From: Paenibacillus faecalis
GTDB taxonomy: Bacteria > Bacillota > Bacilli > Paenibacillales > Paenibacillaceae
DNA: 60,539 nucleotides
Reading direction: 5' to 3'
NCBI RefSeq assembly: GCF_900289175.1
Contig: NZ_LT985747.1
Span: 4,515,688-4,576,226, forward strand
The translations under genes were made by a program, and so were the position numbers. Positions 24,375 through 31,633 of this stretch are shown here, piece after piece (the stretch's first letter is position 1; each line of letters begins with the position of its first letter). Below the pieces are notes generated by a model. It had not been told where the DNA came from. It worked only from the letters and a program-made list of their open reading frames with translations, and did no database searches.

Positions 24375-26885
24375 TCAGCTAACTGTAAGGGGACGTTCCA
24401 TTCGATCAAAGCCTGGCACATGAACATTGGCCCATTCTGGATGGAAATGATCCACACGACCGACCACAACGGTCATATCATCATGAATTTGATTTTGCTG
24501 ATAACGTATTACCTTCTCTAGTAAACAATCTGCTATTTCCTGAGGGTCCGTACTCTCCACCTCCTGTATCATTCGCTTCATCCACAGCTCCTTGTTTACA
24601 GCATAACCCGGCGCATCGTAAATCCCGTCCGTCATCATAATAAGTACATCTCCTGCCTGAAGCTGCAAAGATACTAGGTCGATCTCGATATCTTGAATAA
24701 TACCGATCGGCAAATTGCTTGCCGTTATCGGAATAACTTCATTCCCCCGCTTAATAAAACTCGGAGTTGAACCTATTTTCATAAAAGTAGTTTGTGCTGA
24801 ATATTGATCAATCAATGCCATATCGACTGTTGCATAAATTTCATCTGGCGAACGCAGCATCAAAATCGAGTTGACCGATTTAATCGCCAGCTTCTCATCC
24901 ATTCCAGACTGCAGCAATTGCTCCAAAATATTAAGTGCCGAGCTGCTCTCCATTCTCGCTCTCTCTCCATTACCCATTCCATCACTTAATGCGACAGCAA
25001 AAGTGCCGTTTCCGAGCTCAACCGTACTGAAGCTGTCTCCTGACAGCATATCTCCTCCTTTAGCCGCTGCGGCCACACCCGTTATAATTTCATAAGACTT
25101 GGCTGAACCAAATCGCACAGTCATAAGCCCATTACGCGGATGAGTCATCATCTCATCCATAACGGCTATATGTTCGCCGAGAATATCCGAAAGTAGCGGG
25201 GCTATAATTTTTCGGCATTCATCGTATCCCCGGGTATAAGCATGGATGATCTCAATTTCTACATGACCTGAATCCAGGCTGATAATATCAATACCTTGAA
25301 TCGATAGTCCAAGATGTTGCAGCGCCTCACGAATTTGTTCTTCCTGAATGTACATCGTCTGACTTTCCCGTTTGATCTCCCGCGCCAAATCCTCCATAAC
25401 CTGCGAAACACCCGACAGCTGTTCTGCAACCAATAAACGGCTATCGAATATTTGTCGCTTCCACTGCATATCATGTTGGTATAAGTGATATTGCTGCTTC
25501 AGTACATTCAGTACCTCTTCTTTCTTTCCACATATCTTATCCCATGCCGGCGGCAAATCCTTGGCTTCAATTTCCGGATTTTCCTCAATCGATGTCATCA
25601 TATCCGTCATATACTTGTAGGTCTGATAAAACTTTGCATCCCAGCAATGATTCCGTTTAAAGCAGGAAGAGCATGCTCCTTCGGCAACCTCATCCATAAA
25701 ATGATTGATTTCCTCCGTTTGTTTGCCAGGAGGCTGCATCGTTCCGGACGTTTGTCCAAAGCTTTGTGAAAGCTGACGGAAAACTTTAGAAAATTGAGTA
25801 ACCCGTTCTGCTGTTAAATCCCGAACACGTTTCGCATATTCATGCTGTGACTTCGTATGGTCCTGAGTTCCAGGAATATATTTGCCAATAGCCTGCATCA
25901 CACCTTTAGGTGTAATGAAGAACAGCGCGATCGCTGCGCAGGTTTCCCAAGTAGACATCATCACCTCATTCGGCTTATTAAAATAGATGGATAGAATCGT
26001 TGCACCGAGCAGCATTCCAAGCGATACACCGCCTTTCTTGCCTTCCCGAAGCATACCAGCTAGCATACCTGCAAATGCCAGCAGACTCATCTGAGCAAAT
26101 GCCGAGATGTCTGCCAAACTGAGAATTAATCCGGTAACTACACCGACAGAAGCGCCTAACGGAGCCCCACCCACTAAGGCAAACAACAGAATTAAATAAC
26201 GTGACAAAATATGTTCAACGGATAACCCCTGAATGACCCAGCCTACAGCTCCTGTCATCACGGAGGCGAGCAATATGATCAGGCAGAGAATCTCCTCGTT
26301 CTTTAGTACATAATTTTTTTTACGAAAAGTTAGCACCGGTATGGCTTGGATAAATACCAAAGTAAGCACAAACCCAAGCAGTGAATCCAGTGTCATCATC
26401 ATCATCCCGTACCAGGTCATTGACGGACCAACCAGCAGAGCAAACAAGTTAACGACGAAGGTAGACACAAACACCATCATCGGTGCGTAAGACAGTTCCG
26501 CCCGTTCATACGTCTCAAGCCCTCTAAGCATAAAATAAAACAAGATCAGCTCCGCTGGAACCATAAACATAGAAGGTCCTGTTGAAAACAAGCTTCCTGC
26601 CACGACTGCAATACCCACTGGAAGCAGATAATCTCTGCGCATAAATGCAATCACTGCAAAATAAGCAGCTGCGAATGGCGATAACTCATTCAGTATCGTA
26701 GCTTTTCCTAATAAAAATCCCATAAACGTCAGCAAAATCAACCATTTTTTCGTGGCCAGCAGTTCGATGGGTCGCTTCACGAAGGAAATTTGCCCAATCC
26801 GTTCTGCCAAGCGAGCACGAATAGCTCCCGCTCCTCCTTTTGCCGACTCTGTCCCCGGAAACATAACTACGTTTCTTTTTTCCAT
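24375..26885 (-). CDS. spoIIE: stage II sporulation protein E (PP2C phosphatase)
   Basis: Dephosphorylates SpoIIAA to release sigma-F in the forespore and helps build the polar septum through FtsZ. About 836 residues from ATG 26885; a GTG just before is possible, and GGGGTG is eight bases from the ATG. Region I (about 40-335) has about ten membrane helices and region II (about 340-580) is the oligomerisation linker. The PP2C domain (about 590-825) has the metal Asp in ALSDGMGNGERA and in MMTDGIYD. A Spo0A-type promoter precedes it. Order spoIIE-yabS-yabT as in B. subtilis. Confidence 0.95.
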   Translation of the reverse strand: MEKRNVVMFPGTESAKGGAGAIRARLAERIGQISFVKRPIELLATKKWLILLTFMGFLLGKATILNELSPFAAAYFAVIAFMRRDYLLPVGIAVVAGSLFSTGPSMFMVPAELILFYFMLRGLETYERAELSYAPMMVFVSTFVVNLFALLVGPSMTWYGMMMMTLDSLLGFVLTLVFIQAIPVLTFRKKNYVLKNEEILCLIILLASVMTGAVGWVIQGLSVEHILSRYLILLFALVGGAPLGASVGVVTGLILSLADISAFAQMSLLAFAGMLAGMLREGKKGGVSLGMLLGATILSIYFNKPNEVMMSTWETCAAIALFFITPKGVMQAIGKYIPGTQDHTKSQHEYAKRVRDLTAERVTQFSKVFRQLSQSFGQTSGTMQPPGKQTEEINHFMDEVAEGACSSCFKRNHCWDAKFYQTYKYMTDMMTSIEENPEIEAKDLPPAWDKICGKKEEVLNVLKQQYHLYQHDMQWKRQIFDSRLLVAEQLSGVSQVMEDLAREIKRESQTMYIQEEQIREALQHLGLSIQGIDIISLDSGHVEIEIIHAYTRGYDECRKIIAPLLSDILGEHIAVMDEMMTHPRNGLMTVRFGSAKSYEIITGVAAAAKGGDMLSGDSFSTVELGNGTFAVALSDGMGNGERARMESSSALNILEQLLQSGMDEKLAIKSVNSILMLRSPDEIYATVDMALIDQYSAQTTFMKIGSTPSFIKRGNEVIPITASNLPIGIIQDIEIDLVSLQLQAGDVLIMMTDGIYDAPGYAVNKELWMKRMIQEVESTDPQEIADCLLEKVIRYQQNQIHDDMTVVVGRVDHFHPEWANVHVPGFDRMERPLTVS

Positions 26886-26922
26886 CACCCTGGCACCCCA
26901 TTCTCACGAATTTATTGGCCTT

Positions 26923-26989
26923 ATTATAAAGCCATGAACCGGGAAAGTTTGTCAGAACACCGGACATGCCAAAAAGAAATTTCCGACAA
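26923..26989 (-). promoter_or_regulatory. spoIIE promoter: sigma-A with 21-bp spacer plus Spo0A box
   Basis: On the minus strand, -35 CTGACA (26950-26955), a 21-bp spacer, -10 TATAAT (26923-26928). A TTGTCGGAA Spo0A box (26981-26989) lies about 25 bp upstream of the -35. Spo0A-activated sigma-A promoters such as B. subtilis spoIIE and spoIIG have this over-long spacer, so the match in both features is persuasive. Confidence 0.72.
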
Positions 26990-27028
26990 AAAAGCCCGCC
27001 CCCCGCGAAAACTAGGGAGAGGCAGGCT
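26988..27028 (-). terminator. orphan rho-independent terminator upstream of spoIIE
   Basis: On the minus strand AGCCTGCCTC pairs (with G-U) with GGGGGGCGGGCT and is followed by TTTTTT. It lies about 150 bp beyond the yabR terminator, so it does not obviously end yabR. It either backs that terminator up or ends a separate short transcript. Confidence 0.7.
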
Positions 27029-27035
27029 GAGCCCT

Positions 27036-27176
27036 TGGTGTATTCCCTTTTATGCGGAGCCGCCATTCGCATAAATAGGCGATGTGATTCCCGAATTGGG
27101 GCGCCTAACATGAATTCATTGGTGTTTTCATAGCGTAAATCGCGTAGGAACCTGTCGTCCCTTGCACCTGCACGAC
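27036..27176 (-). other. intergenic stretch between two terminators; possible small RNA
   Basis: No convincing CDS is present. On the minus strand the stretch contains a TTTATGCG/CGCATAAA inverted repeat (about 27050-27074) and an imperfect palindrome TGTCGT...ACGACA (about 27151-27175), and it ends at the terminator at 26988. In B. subtilis this spacer holds tRNA genes (trnSL), but I find no tRNA fold here. A small RNA is possible but unproven. Confidence 0.3.
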
Positions 27177-27209
27177 AAAAAAACCGCAGAAGGTAATTTC
27201 CCTCTGCGG
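27176..27209 (-). terminator. rho-independent terminator of yabR
   Basis: On the minus strand CCGCAGA / TCTGCGG with a 12-nt loop is followed by eight T, 20 bp after the yabR stop. Confidence 0.9.
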
Positions 27210-27230
27210 TAACTTTCTATATTTATCGAA

Positions 27231-27695
27231 TTACATCCGTTTGGCTCCGCGTCCGCCGCGTTTGCCCTCTGTATTCTTCTTAAGCGAAGAAATTCGTTCT
27301 TCACTATCTTTCAAGAAGCGTAACATTTTATCCTCAAATGAAGGCTTATTGGCCGCAGGCTTAAACGGGCGTCCGCCGCGATCACGGTTATATCCTCCAC
27401 CGCCACCTCCGAATCGTTCTCCACTACGCTCCGGTCTTGAACGACTTTCGGAAGCCGGCTTGTCAACAGCTTGCTTGATCGATAGGCCGATCTTGCCGTC
27501 CTTGTCGACATTAATCACCTTCACGGTGACGACATCGTTGATCTTCAAGTGATCGTTGACATCCTTAACGTAGTTGTCGGCGATCTCCGAGATGTGAACG
27601 AGACCCGTGACACCTCCTGACAGATCCACAAATGCTCCAAAATGCGTTATGCCTGTCACCTTGCCCTCTAACTTGGTGCCCACTTCAATTGCCAT
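27231..27695 (-). CDS. yabR: S1 RNA-binding domain protein (YabR-like)
   Basis: A 154-residue protein with one S1 OB-fold domain (about 4-73) resembling a polynucleotide phosphorylase S1 repeat: GKVTGITHFGAFVDLSGG and GLVHISEIADNYV, then KIGLSIKQ. The second half is disordered and rich in Gly, Arg, Pro and Lys (about 85-154), with RGG-like pieces that probably add RNA affinity. It has its own promoter and terminator. B. subtilis YabR sits in the same place and is known from general-stress and RNA-binding studies; the exact role is unclear. Confidence 0.9.
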   Translation of the reverse strand: MAIEVGTKLEGKVTGITHFGAFVDLSGGVTGLVHISEIADNYVKDVNDHLKINDVVTVKVINVDKDGKIGLSIKQAVDKPASESRSRPERSGERFGGGGGGYNRDRGGRPFKPAANKPSFEDKMLRFLKDSEERISSLKKNTEGKRGGRGAKRM

Positions 27696-27760
27696 AGAAT
27701 AAAATGATCCTCCCTTAAAAATATACAGCTGATTTTCTTAAATCTTGCTGTGGTGATTTG

Positions 27761-27790
27761 ATTATACGATAATGACCCAAAAGAGGTCAA
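27761..27790 (-). promoter_or_regulatory. sigma-A promoter of yabR
   Basis: On the minus strand, -35 TTGACC (27785-27790), 18 bp, -10 TATAAT (27761-27766), giving a leader of about 60 nt to the yabR ATG. Confidence 0.7.
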
Positions 27791-27817
27791 CAGACGTATG
27801 TCATGGCTTCGCTAGCA

Positions 27818-28159
27818 TTATTCGCCTGATTGCTGCGGCGGAATAATCGGAACTTCATTTGGCGGATAAAGTCCGAACTTCTTCCTCGCGATCTGACCGA
27901 TATATTCAGGGTCCTGCAATCGTTCGACCTCAATACTTAGCTCGTTCCATACCTCTTCTACAGCCTTCTGCTCTGAGCGTTTCTCTGCCAGCGTTGCACT
28001 CTGGTTTTGGATTTGAACATTTTGAGTCCAAAGCGATGAACCTGCCCAGATCAAAAACAGCGTCATCATCGTCATATATATTCTTCTACGCCGAATTGCG
28101 CCTTTGTTCTTTACTGTCTTTTGGGGAGCCTGCTTCGATTGTTCAGCAAATCTTCCCAT
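27818..28159 (-). CDS. divIC: cell-division protein DivIC (FtsB-like septum initiator)
   Basis: A bitopic divisome protein. The 113-residue chain has a basic cytoplasmic N-terminus (about 1-27), one membrane helix (about 29-48) and an extracytoplasmic coiled coil (about 50-90). It ends with the conserved DPEYIGQIARKKFGLYPPNE segment (about 82-101), a FtsB/DivIC hallmark. It works with DivIB and FtsL to activate septal wall synthesis. The ATG has AGGAGG upstream and the gene starts 12 bp after yabQ, as in B. subtilis. Confidence 0.93.
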   Translation of the reverse strand: MGRFAEQSKQAPQKTVKNKGAIRRRRIYMTMMTLFLIWAGSSLWTQNVQIQNQSATLAEKRSEQKAVEEVWNELSIEVERLQDPEYIGQIARKKFGLYPPNEVPIIPPQQSGE

Positions 28160-28171
28160 GACTCATTCCTC

Positions 28172-28741
28172 CTAAAACCAGCGTTTCCACGCCTTAATAA
28201 CCTTGTCCGTGAATCTCTTGACCCATACCGGCATCCGAAGACGAGATGTAACAGGTCCTAGCATCCATTTCAGAAGACTCCAAAAAGGCAACAAGCATCG
28301 CAATACTATGCGCAAAAGGAACATGATCAATTTCCATAAAACCTTAAACAAACCTTTCAACAGGTTCAGGATACCTTTGATCGGATTCCAAAGCAGCATG
28401 CGAAACATTGTCATTAAAGTCGACAGCAAGCGTTTTGCCACCTGAATTAACATTACCACAAAACGTCTAGTTATAACACTCCATAATAAAAAATAGATCC
28501 AAACCCCTAAAATAATGCCCACAAACACATAAAAACGCAGCTGACCGTAGTTGTTAACATAGAGCATCCGAAATATAAACAGCGCAGCTGCTATCCAGTA
28601 TATAAGGTCGAGCACATGCTGCGACCATCTGGGAAAACGAAGCTGGCCCGCCAGCACCCGGTAGCTGTCATAGGCCAGTCCCATAGCTGCTCCGGAAAAG
28701 AGCATCCAGAGCAGCGTTATCCATTGAACATGCGGACTCAT
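28172..28741 (-). CDS. yabQ: sporulation membrane protein YabQ
   Basis: A 189-residue protein with four or five hydrophobic segments: about 5-24, 44-62, 68-90, and a long hydrophobic basic region at about 105-170. The N-terminus ITLLWMLFSGAAMGLAYDSYRVL (quoted in part) is typical of the family. In B. subtilis YabQ is made under sigma-E, sits in the outer forespore membrane and is needed for cortex formation. It overlaps yabP by four bases, so the pair is co-translated. No catalytic motif is visible. Confidence 0.9.
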   Translation of the reverse strand: MSPHVQWITLLWMLFSGAAMGLAYDSYRVLAGQLRFPRWSQHVLDLIYWIAAALFIFRMLYVNNYGQLRFYVFVGIILGVWIYFLLWSVITRRFVVMLIQVAKRLLSTLMTMFRMLLWNPIKGILNLLKGLFKVLWKLIMFLLRIVLRCLLPFWSLLKWMLGPVTSRLRMPVWVKRFTDKVIKAWKRWF

Positions 28742-29019
28742 TTAAAAAGCTTGCCGAGGAGGCTTTTATTTTTTGCCTGGGAACCGGGATTCAGGTAAAT
28801 GAGGGAATGCACCAAACCTTCAATAGACAGCAGTCCCTCTTCCAGGCTGAGATTTTTAATATGTAAATTTTGCCCCCGGATGGTTAGATGCCCGAGTTCA
28901 GTCTGCAGCAAAAATTCTTCACTGTCAAAACTCTCTACATTTTGAACACCGGTAATGTCGAGCTGCTTACGGTTCTGCATCCGCAGGTCGTGATGTTTAC
29001 CCTTCCCTTGGTCGATCAT
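28738..29019 (-). CDS. yabP: sporulation protein YabP
   Basis: A 93-residue soluble protein of the YabP/YqfC family, a small beta-rich fold: RKQLDITGVQNVESFDSEEF (about 17-36), the LGHLTIRGQNLHIKNLSLEE strand pair (about 42-61) and a short SIEGLVHSLIY helix. B. subtilis yabP is a sigma-E gene of unknown biochemical role next to yabQ. The SD (GGGAGGGG) can pair with an upstream CCCTCCC, so translation may be controlled by a hairpin. I could not identify a convincing sigma-E promoter. Confidence 0.9.
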   Translation of the reverse strand: MIDQGKGKHHDLRMQNRKQLDITGVQNVESFDSEEFLLQTELGHLTIRGQNLHIKNLSLEEGLLSIEGLVHSLIYLNPGSQAKNKSLLGKLFK

Positions 29020-29028
29020 GGCATGTAC

Positions 29029-29058
29029 CCCTCCCTTTAAAAATAGCTTATGGGAGGG
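29029..29058 (-). promoter_or_regulatory. hairpin masking the yabP Shine-Dalgarno site
   Basis: On the minus strand CCCTCCC (29052-29058) can pair perfectly with GGGAGGG (29029-29035), which is the yabP SD. The loop is 16 nt and no T-run follows, so it is not a terminator. SD sequestration is inferred from this geometry. Confidence 0.45.
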
Positions 29059-29155
29059 AGCCTGTCTTTAGAACCGCATCCATATCTTTATAAACACAAT
29101 AAACATAATAAAAATACTAAAGACCCGTCTTTTCTAGAAAAAGTTGAATTCAAAC

Positions 29156-29192
29156 TTAAAAAGCACCCTCTCACCAATGTGAGAGAATGCTT
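29156..29192 (-). terminator. rho-independent terminator after rqcP
   Basis: On the minus strand AGCATTCTCTCAC / GTGAGAGGGTGCT with a 4-nt loop is followed by TTTT. It ends the hbs-rqcP unit and isolates it from yabP. Confidence 0.9.
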
Positions 29193-29211
29193 TATTTCAA
29201 GCAGATTGATC

Positions 29212-29490
29212 CTACCAATTCAACCCGTTATCTTTAGCGATCGGTTCTTCCCTGACCAAGGTATAAAGGCTTGACGCCTCATCTTTACGGGTCGTTTCAG
29301 CAAGACGCTCGACGCGGACGGTGACGAGCTTCTGGCCAAATTGTACCGTTAGCTCATCGCCTACCTTTACGGCGCTGCTTGGCTTGGCCTCTCTGCCGTT
29401 GATCAACACCCGTCCTTGCTCCGATACATCCTTCGCTACAGTACGCCGCTTAATTAACCTTGATACTTTAAGGAATTTATCGAGACGCAT
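29212..29490 (-). CDS. rqcP: S4-domain ribosome quality control protein RqcP
   Basis: A 92-residue protein that is nearly all S4 RNA-binding domain: MRLDKFLKVSRLIKRRTVA (1-19), then GRVLINGREAKPSSAVKVGD (about 26-45). RqcP (YabO in B. subtilis, Hsp15-like) binds obstructed 50S subunits with RqcH and promotes alanine-tail synthesis on stalled nascent chains. The ATG immediately follows the hbs stop (TAA-ATG), so here it is coupled to HU. In B. subtilis, as I recall, it directly follows yabN with no hbs between. Confidence 0.9.
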   Translation of the reverse strand: MRLDKFLKVSRLIKRRTVAKDVSEQGRVLINGREAKPSSAVKVGDELTVQFGQKLVTVRVERLAETTRKDEASSLYTLVREEPIAKDNGLNW

Positions 29491-29763
29491 TTATTTTACA
29501 GCTTCTTTAAGTTTGTTGCCTGCTTTGAATGCAGGAACGTTGGATTCAGGAATCTCGATAACGTTGCCTGTTTGCGGGTTGCGACCTGTACGGCCTGCGC
29601 GTTTACGGGTTTCAAATGTACCAAAGCCAATCAGTTGCACTTTCTCGCCATTAGCAAGAGCTTCTGTAATTTCTCCAAGGAAGCCGTTCAGAACGTTTTC
29701 TACGTCTTTTTTAGTCAATCCGCTTTTGCTAGAAATGTTGTTAATCAAATCTGTTTTGTTCAT
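29491..29763 (-). CDS. hbs: DNA-binding protein HU
   Basis: A 90-residue nucleoid-associated protein of standard HU length. MNKTDLINNISSKSGLTKKD starts the helical dimer body. VQLIGFGTFETRKRAGRTGR (about 43-62) leads into the DNA-binding beta arm, with the Arg-rich arm and PQTGNVIEIPESN at its tip; AFKAGNKLKEAV is the conserved end. It bends and coats DNA and is probably the main HU. The SD is GGGAGG. A 194-bp upstream gap separates it from yabN. Its place between yabN and rqcP differs from the B. subtilis location of hbs. Confidence 0.96.
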   Translation of the reverse strand: MNKTDLINNISSKSGLTKKDVENVLNGFLGEITEALANGEKVQLIGFGTFETRKRAGRTGRNPQTGNVIEIPESNVPAFKAGNKLKEAVK

Positions 29764-29914
29764 AAATTAAATCCTCCCAATGTTCAGAAAAATAAATATT
29801 CGAATATTACTAACAGTAGATCTACAGCATAAGCCGTGATTTACCTAACTTGGATATTCTGGATTAAATTCTGGATTCCTGCCGCCATCATTGATTTTTT
29901 TATTTTCACGTGAA

Positions 29915-29938
29915 AAAAGTGTTGTTTTTGCAACTTTT
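29915..29938 (-). terminator. candidate terminator after yabN
   Basis: On the minus strand AAAAGTTG and CAACACTTTT can pair with one bulge around a short A-rich loop, followed by T residues (CTTTTTTCACG). It is weak in G/C but correctly placed 20 bp after the yabN stop. Confidence 0.45.
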
Positions 29939-29957
29939 CCCATGTCTTCTACCAAAC

Positions 29958-31463
29958 TTATTCTTCCCTAGATTTTGAAGAGAGTTTGGCGGATTGCCAC
30001 AAGGCTTCCATCTCTTCGAGCGAGCTGTCATGCACGGTCTTGCCCTGTGCTCTCAGCTGCTCTTCGATATACCGAAACCTTGTCACAAACTTCCGGTTCG
30101 TTCTCGACAAAGCCTCTTCGGGATCGGCCTTGATAAATCGGGCGGCATTGCTTACGGCAAACAGTAAATCGCCAAGCTCAAGAGCCTGTTCATCCAGCGC
30201 CTTCCCTTCAGCTACCGCTTCACGCAGCTCCCGAAGCTCTTCCTCAATTTTTTCAAACACGCCGTTGATATCATCCCAATCAAAGCCGACTTTAGCAGCT
30301 TTCTTTTGCAGCTTGTAAGCTTTCATCAAAGCAGGCAGATCACGAGGGACGCCATCCAGCGCGGATGCTTCTTCAGGATCAAGGCCCTTACGCCGCTTTT
30401 CTTCAGCTTTCATCTGCTCCCAATGTTGTAAAGCTGTCTCCGCATCTTCAGCCGAGTTTTTGCCGAAAACATGGGGATGTCGAAAAATGAGCTTATCATT
30501 CAATCCCTGAATGACATCATAGACGGTAAATGTACCAAGCTCCTCTTCCATCTGCGAATGCAGCATAATTTGGAGAAGTAAATCGCCAAGCTCTTCTTGC
30601 ATATGCTCCGGATCATCCTCATCGATCGTTTCAAGAACCTCATATGTCTCCTCAATCAGATTCTTGCGAATAGACTCGTGAGTCTGCTCCCGGTCCCAAG
30701 GGCAGCCCTCAGGGCTCCGAAGAATGCCAACGATCTCATGCAGACGGGCAAAGCTGCGGTGACGAAGCTGATCATCATCGCTTCGGGGTACATAGACCAG
30801 CGACAGATTTCCGTAACCTTCAATGCGATCCAACTCATAAAGAGGGATGCGAACGATAGACTCTTCACCTTCCACGCCAAGGGCATGTCCAACAATAACT
30901 TCGTACTCATCAGGATATACTTCCATCAGGGCAAGCTTAACCTCTGAGGCAGTAAACATATCATAGACCTGACCGATCAAGGTATGAAGCTGCGGCTGAA
31001 TAAGGCTGCTGCGAAGATCGGCTGCATCCAGCAACTGAAAGCCTTCAATCGGATCAAAACCGAGGCGAACGAAGGCTTCATCAAGGAAGCTTTCGCCACC
31101 AAGTACATTCAGCTTTATGTCCTGCTCCGGGCATCGCTCCCGAAGCAGCTTCACCGTCGCCTCCGCAACCATAGGATGACCAGGAACCGCATAGACGATT
31201 TCAATGTCGCCTCGTTCCGCCAAAGCGGCCTGAATTAAAGCAGAAGCGATGTGATCATAAACCTCCGGAAAGGTGTCATAGCGCTCATAGACCGGGTCGA
31301 ATGACTCCATCGTTACGCCAAGTTCTTGTAATGTCGCTACAACCGGATGCGATAAGGTGCGTACATACACCTTGGCCGCACGCTGCAATGTATTCATAAT
31401 GCCTAAAGTTAGTCTGTCCGGGTTGCCCGAACCCAGACCTACCACCGTAATGGCTGCGCTCAT
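29958..31463 (-). CDS. yabN: YabN: tetrapyrrole-methylase-like domain fused to MazG NTP pyrophosphohydrolase
   Basis: A two-domain protein of 501 residues from ATG 31463 (SD GTGGAGG). The N-terminal tetrapyrrole (corrin/porphyrin) methylase fold (about 1-225) has ITVVGLGSGNPDRLTLGI and YAVPGHPMVAEATV. The C-terminal MazG region (about 235-495) has two MazG-like copies. One is around LRSPEGCPWDREQTHESIRK with EETYEVLETID and EELGDLLLQIMLHSQM; the other has EEELRELREAV and ALELGDLLFAVSN. MazG hydrolyses non-canonical NTPs and, in some bacteria, modulates ppGpp; the substrate of the methylase-like half is unknown. Same fusion and place as in B. subtilis. Confidence 0.93.
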   Translation of the reverse strand: MSAAITVVGLGSGNPDRLTLGIMNTLQRAAKVYVRTLSHPVVATLQELGVTMESFDPVYERYDTFPEVYDHIASALIQAALAERGDIEIVYAVPGHPMVAEATVKLLRERCPEQDIKLNVLGGESFLDEAFVRLGFDPIEGFQLLDAADLRSSLIQPQLHTLIGQVYDMFTASEVKLALMEVYPDEYEVIVGHALGVEGEESIVRIPLYELDRIEGYGNLSLVYVPRSDDDQLRHRSFARLHEIVGILRSPEGCPWDREQTHESIRKNLIEETYEVLETIDEDDPEHMQEELGDLLLQIMLHSQMEEELGTFTVYDVIQGLNDKLIFRHPHVFGKNSAEDAETALQHWEQMKAEEKRRKGLDPEEASALDGVPRDLPALMKAYKLQKKAAKVGFDWDDINGVFEKIEEELRELREAVAEGKALDEQALELGDLLFAVSNAARFIKADPEEALSRTNRKFVTRFRYIEEQLRAQGKTVHDSSLEEMEALWQSAKLSSKSREE

Positions 31464-31558
31464 AAAAGCTTCCTCCACTCTTCGCTTCGCCCCGTCAAAG
31501 GGCGTTTTGTCGTATATTACTATACCACAGACAAGTATGAGCCTGCTTTTTTATGTTT

Positions 31559-31625
31559 TTGATCAGGCAAGCGTAAACGGCTTTGCCGTCTTAGACGGGC
31601 ACAGCTTACGCTTCGCGGTGCGTGA
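31559..31625. repeat. dispersed structured repeat, copy 1
   Basis: The stretch starting TTGATCAGG and containing CTTTGCCG and ACGGGCACAGCTTACG shares these blocks, in the same order, with 45761-45835. Outer arms AAGCGTAA / TTACGCTT enclose small hairpins (ACGGC-TTT-GCCGT, GTC-TTA-GAC), so the DNA or RNA could fold into a multi-armed structure. It lies in the spacer between yabM and yabN, ending a few bases from the yabM stop. Confidence 0.6.
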
Positions 31626-31633
31626 GCATAAGC

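Noticed and set aside
26686..27111. 141-codon minus-strand frame across the spoIIE promoter
   Set aside because: It crosses a strong terminator, the Spo0A promoter and the spoIIE start in another frame, and has unlikely composition.
26889..27230. tRNA genes in the spoIIE upstream spacer, as in B. subtilis
   Set aside because: No T-loop GGTTCGAATC-like motif or cloverleaf is found on either strand.
29020..29155. Sigma-E promoter for yabP
   Set aside because: Only a partial -10 (CATAAGCT) without an acceptable -35 was found, below the standard for a feature.
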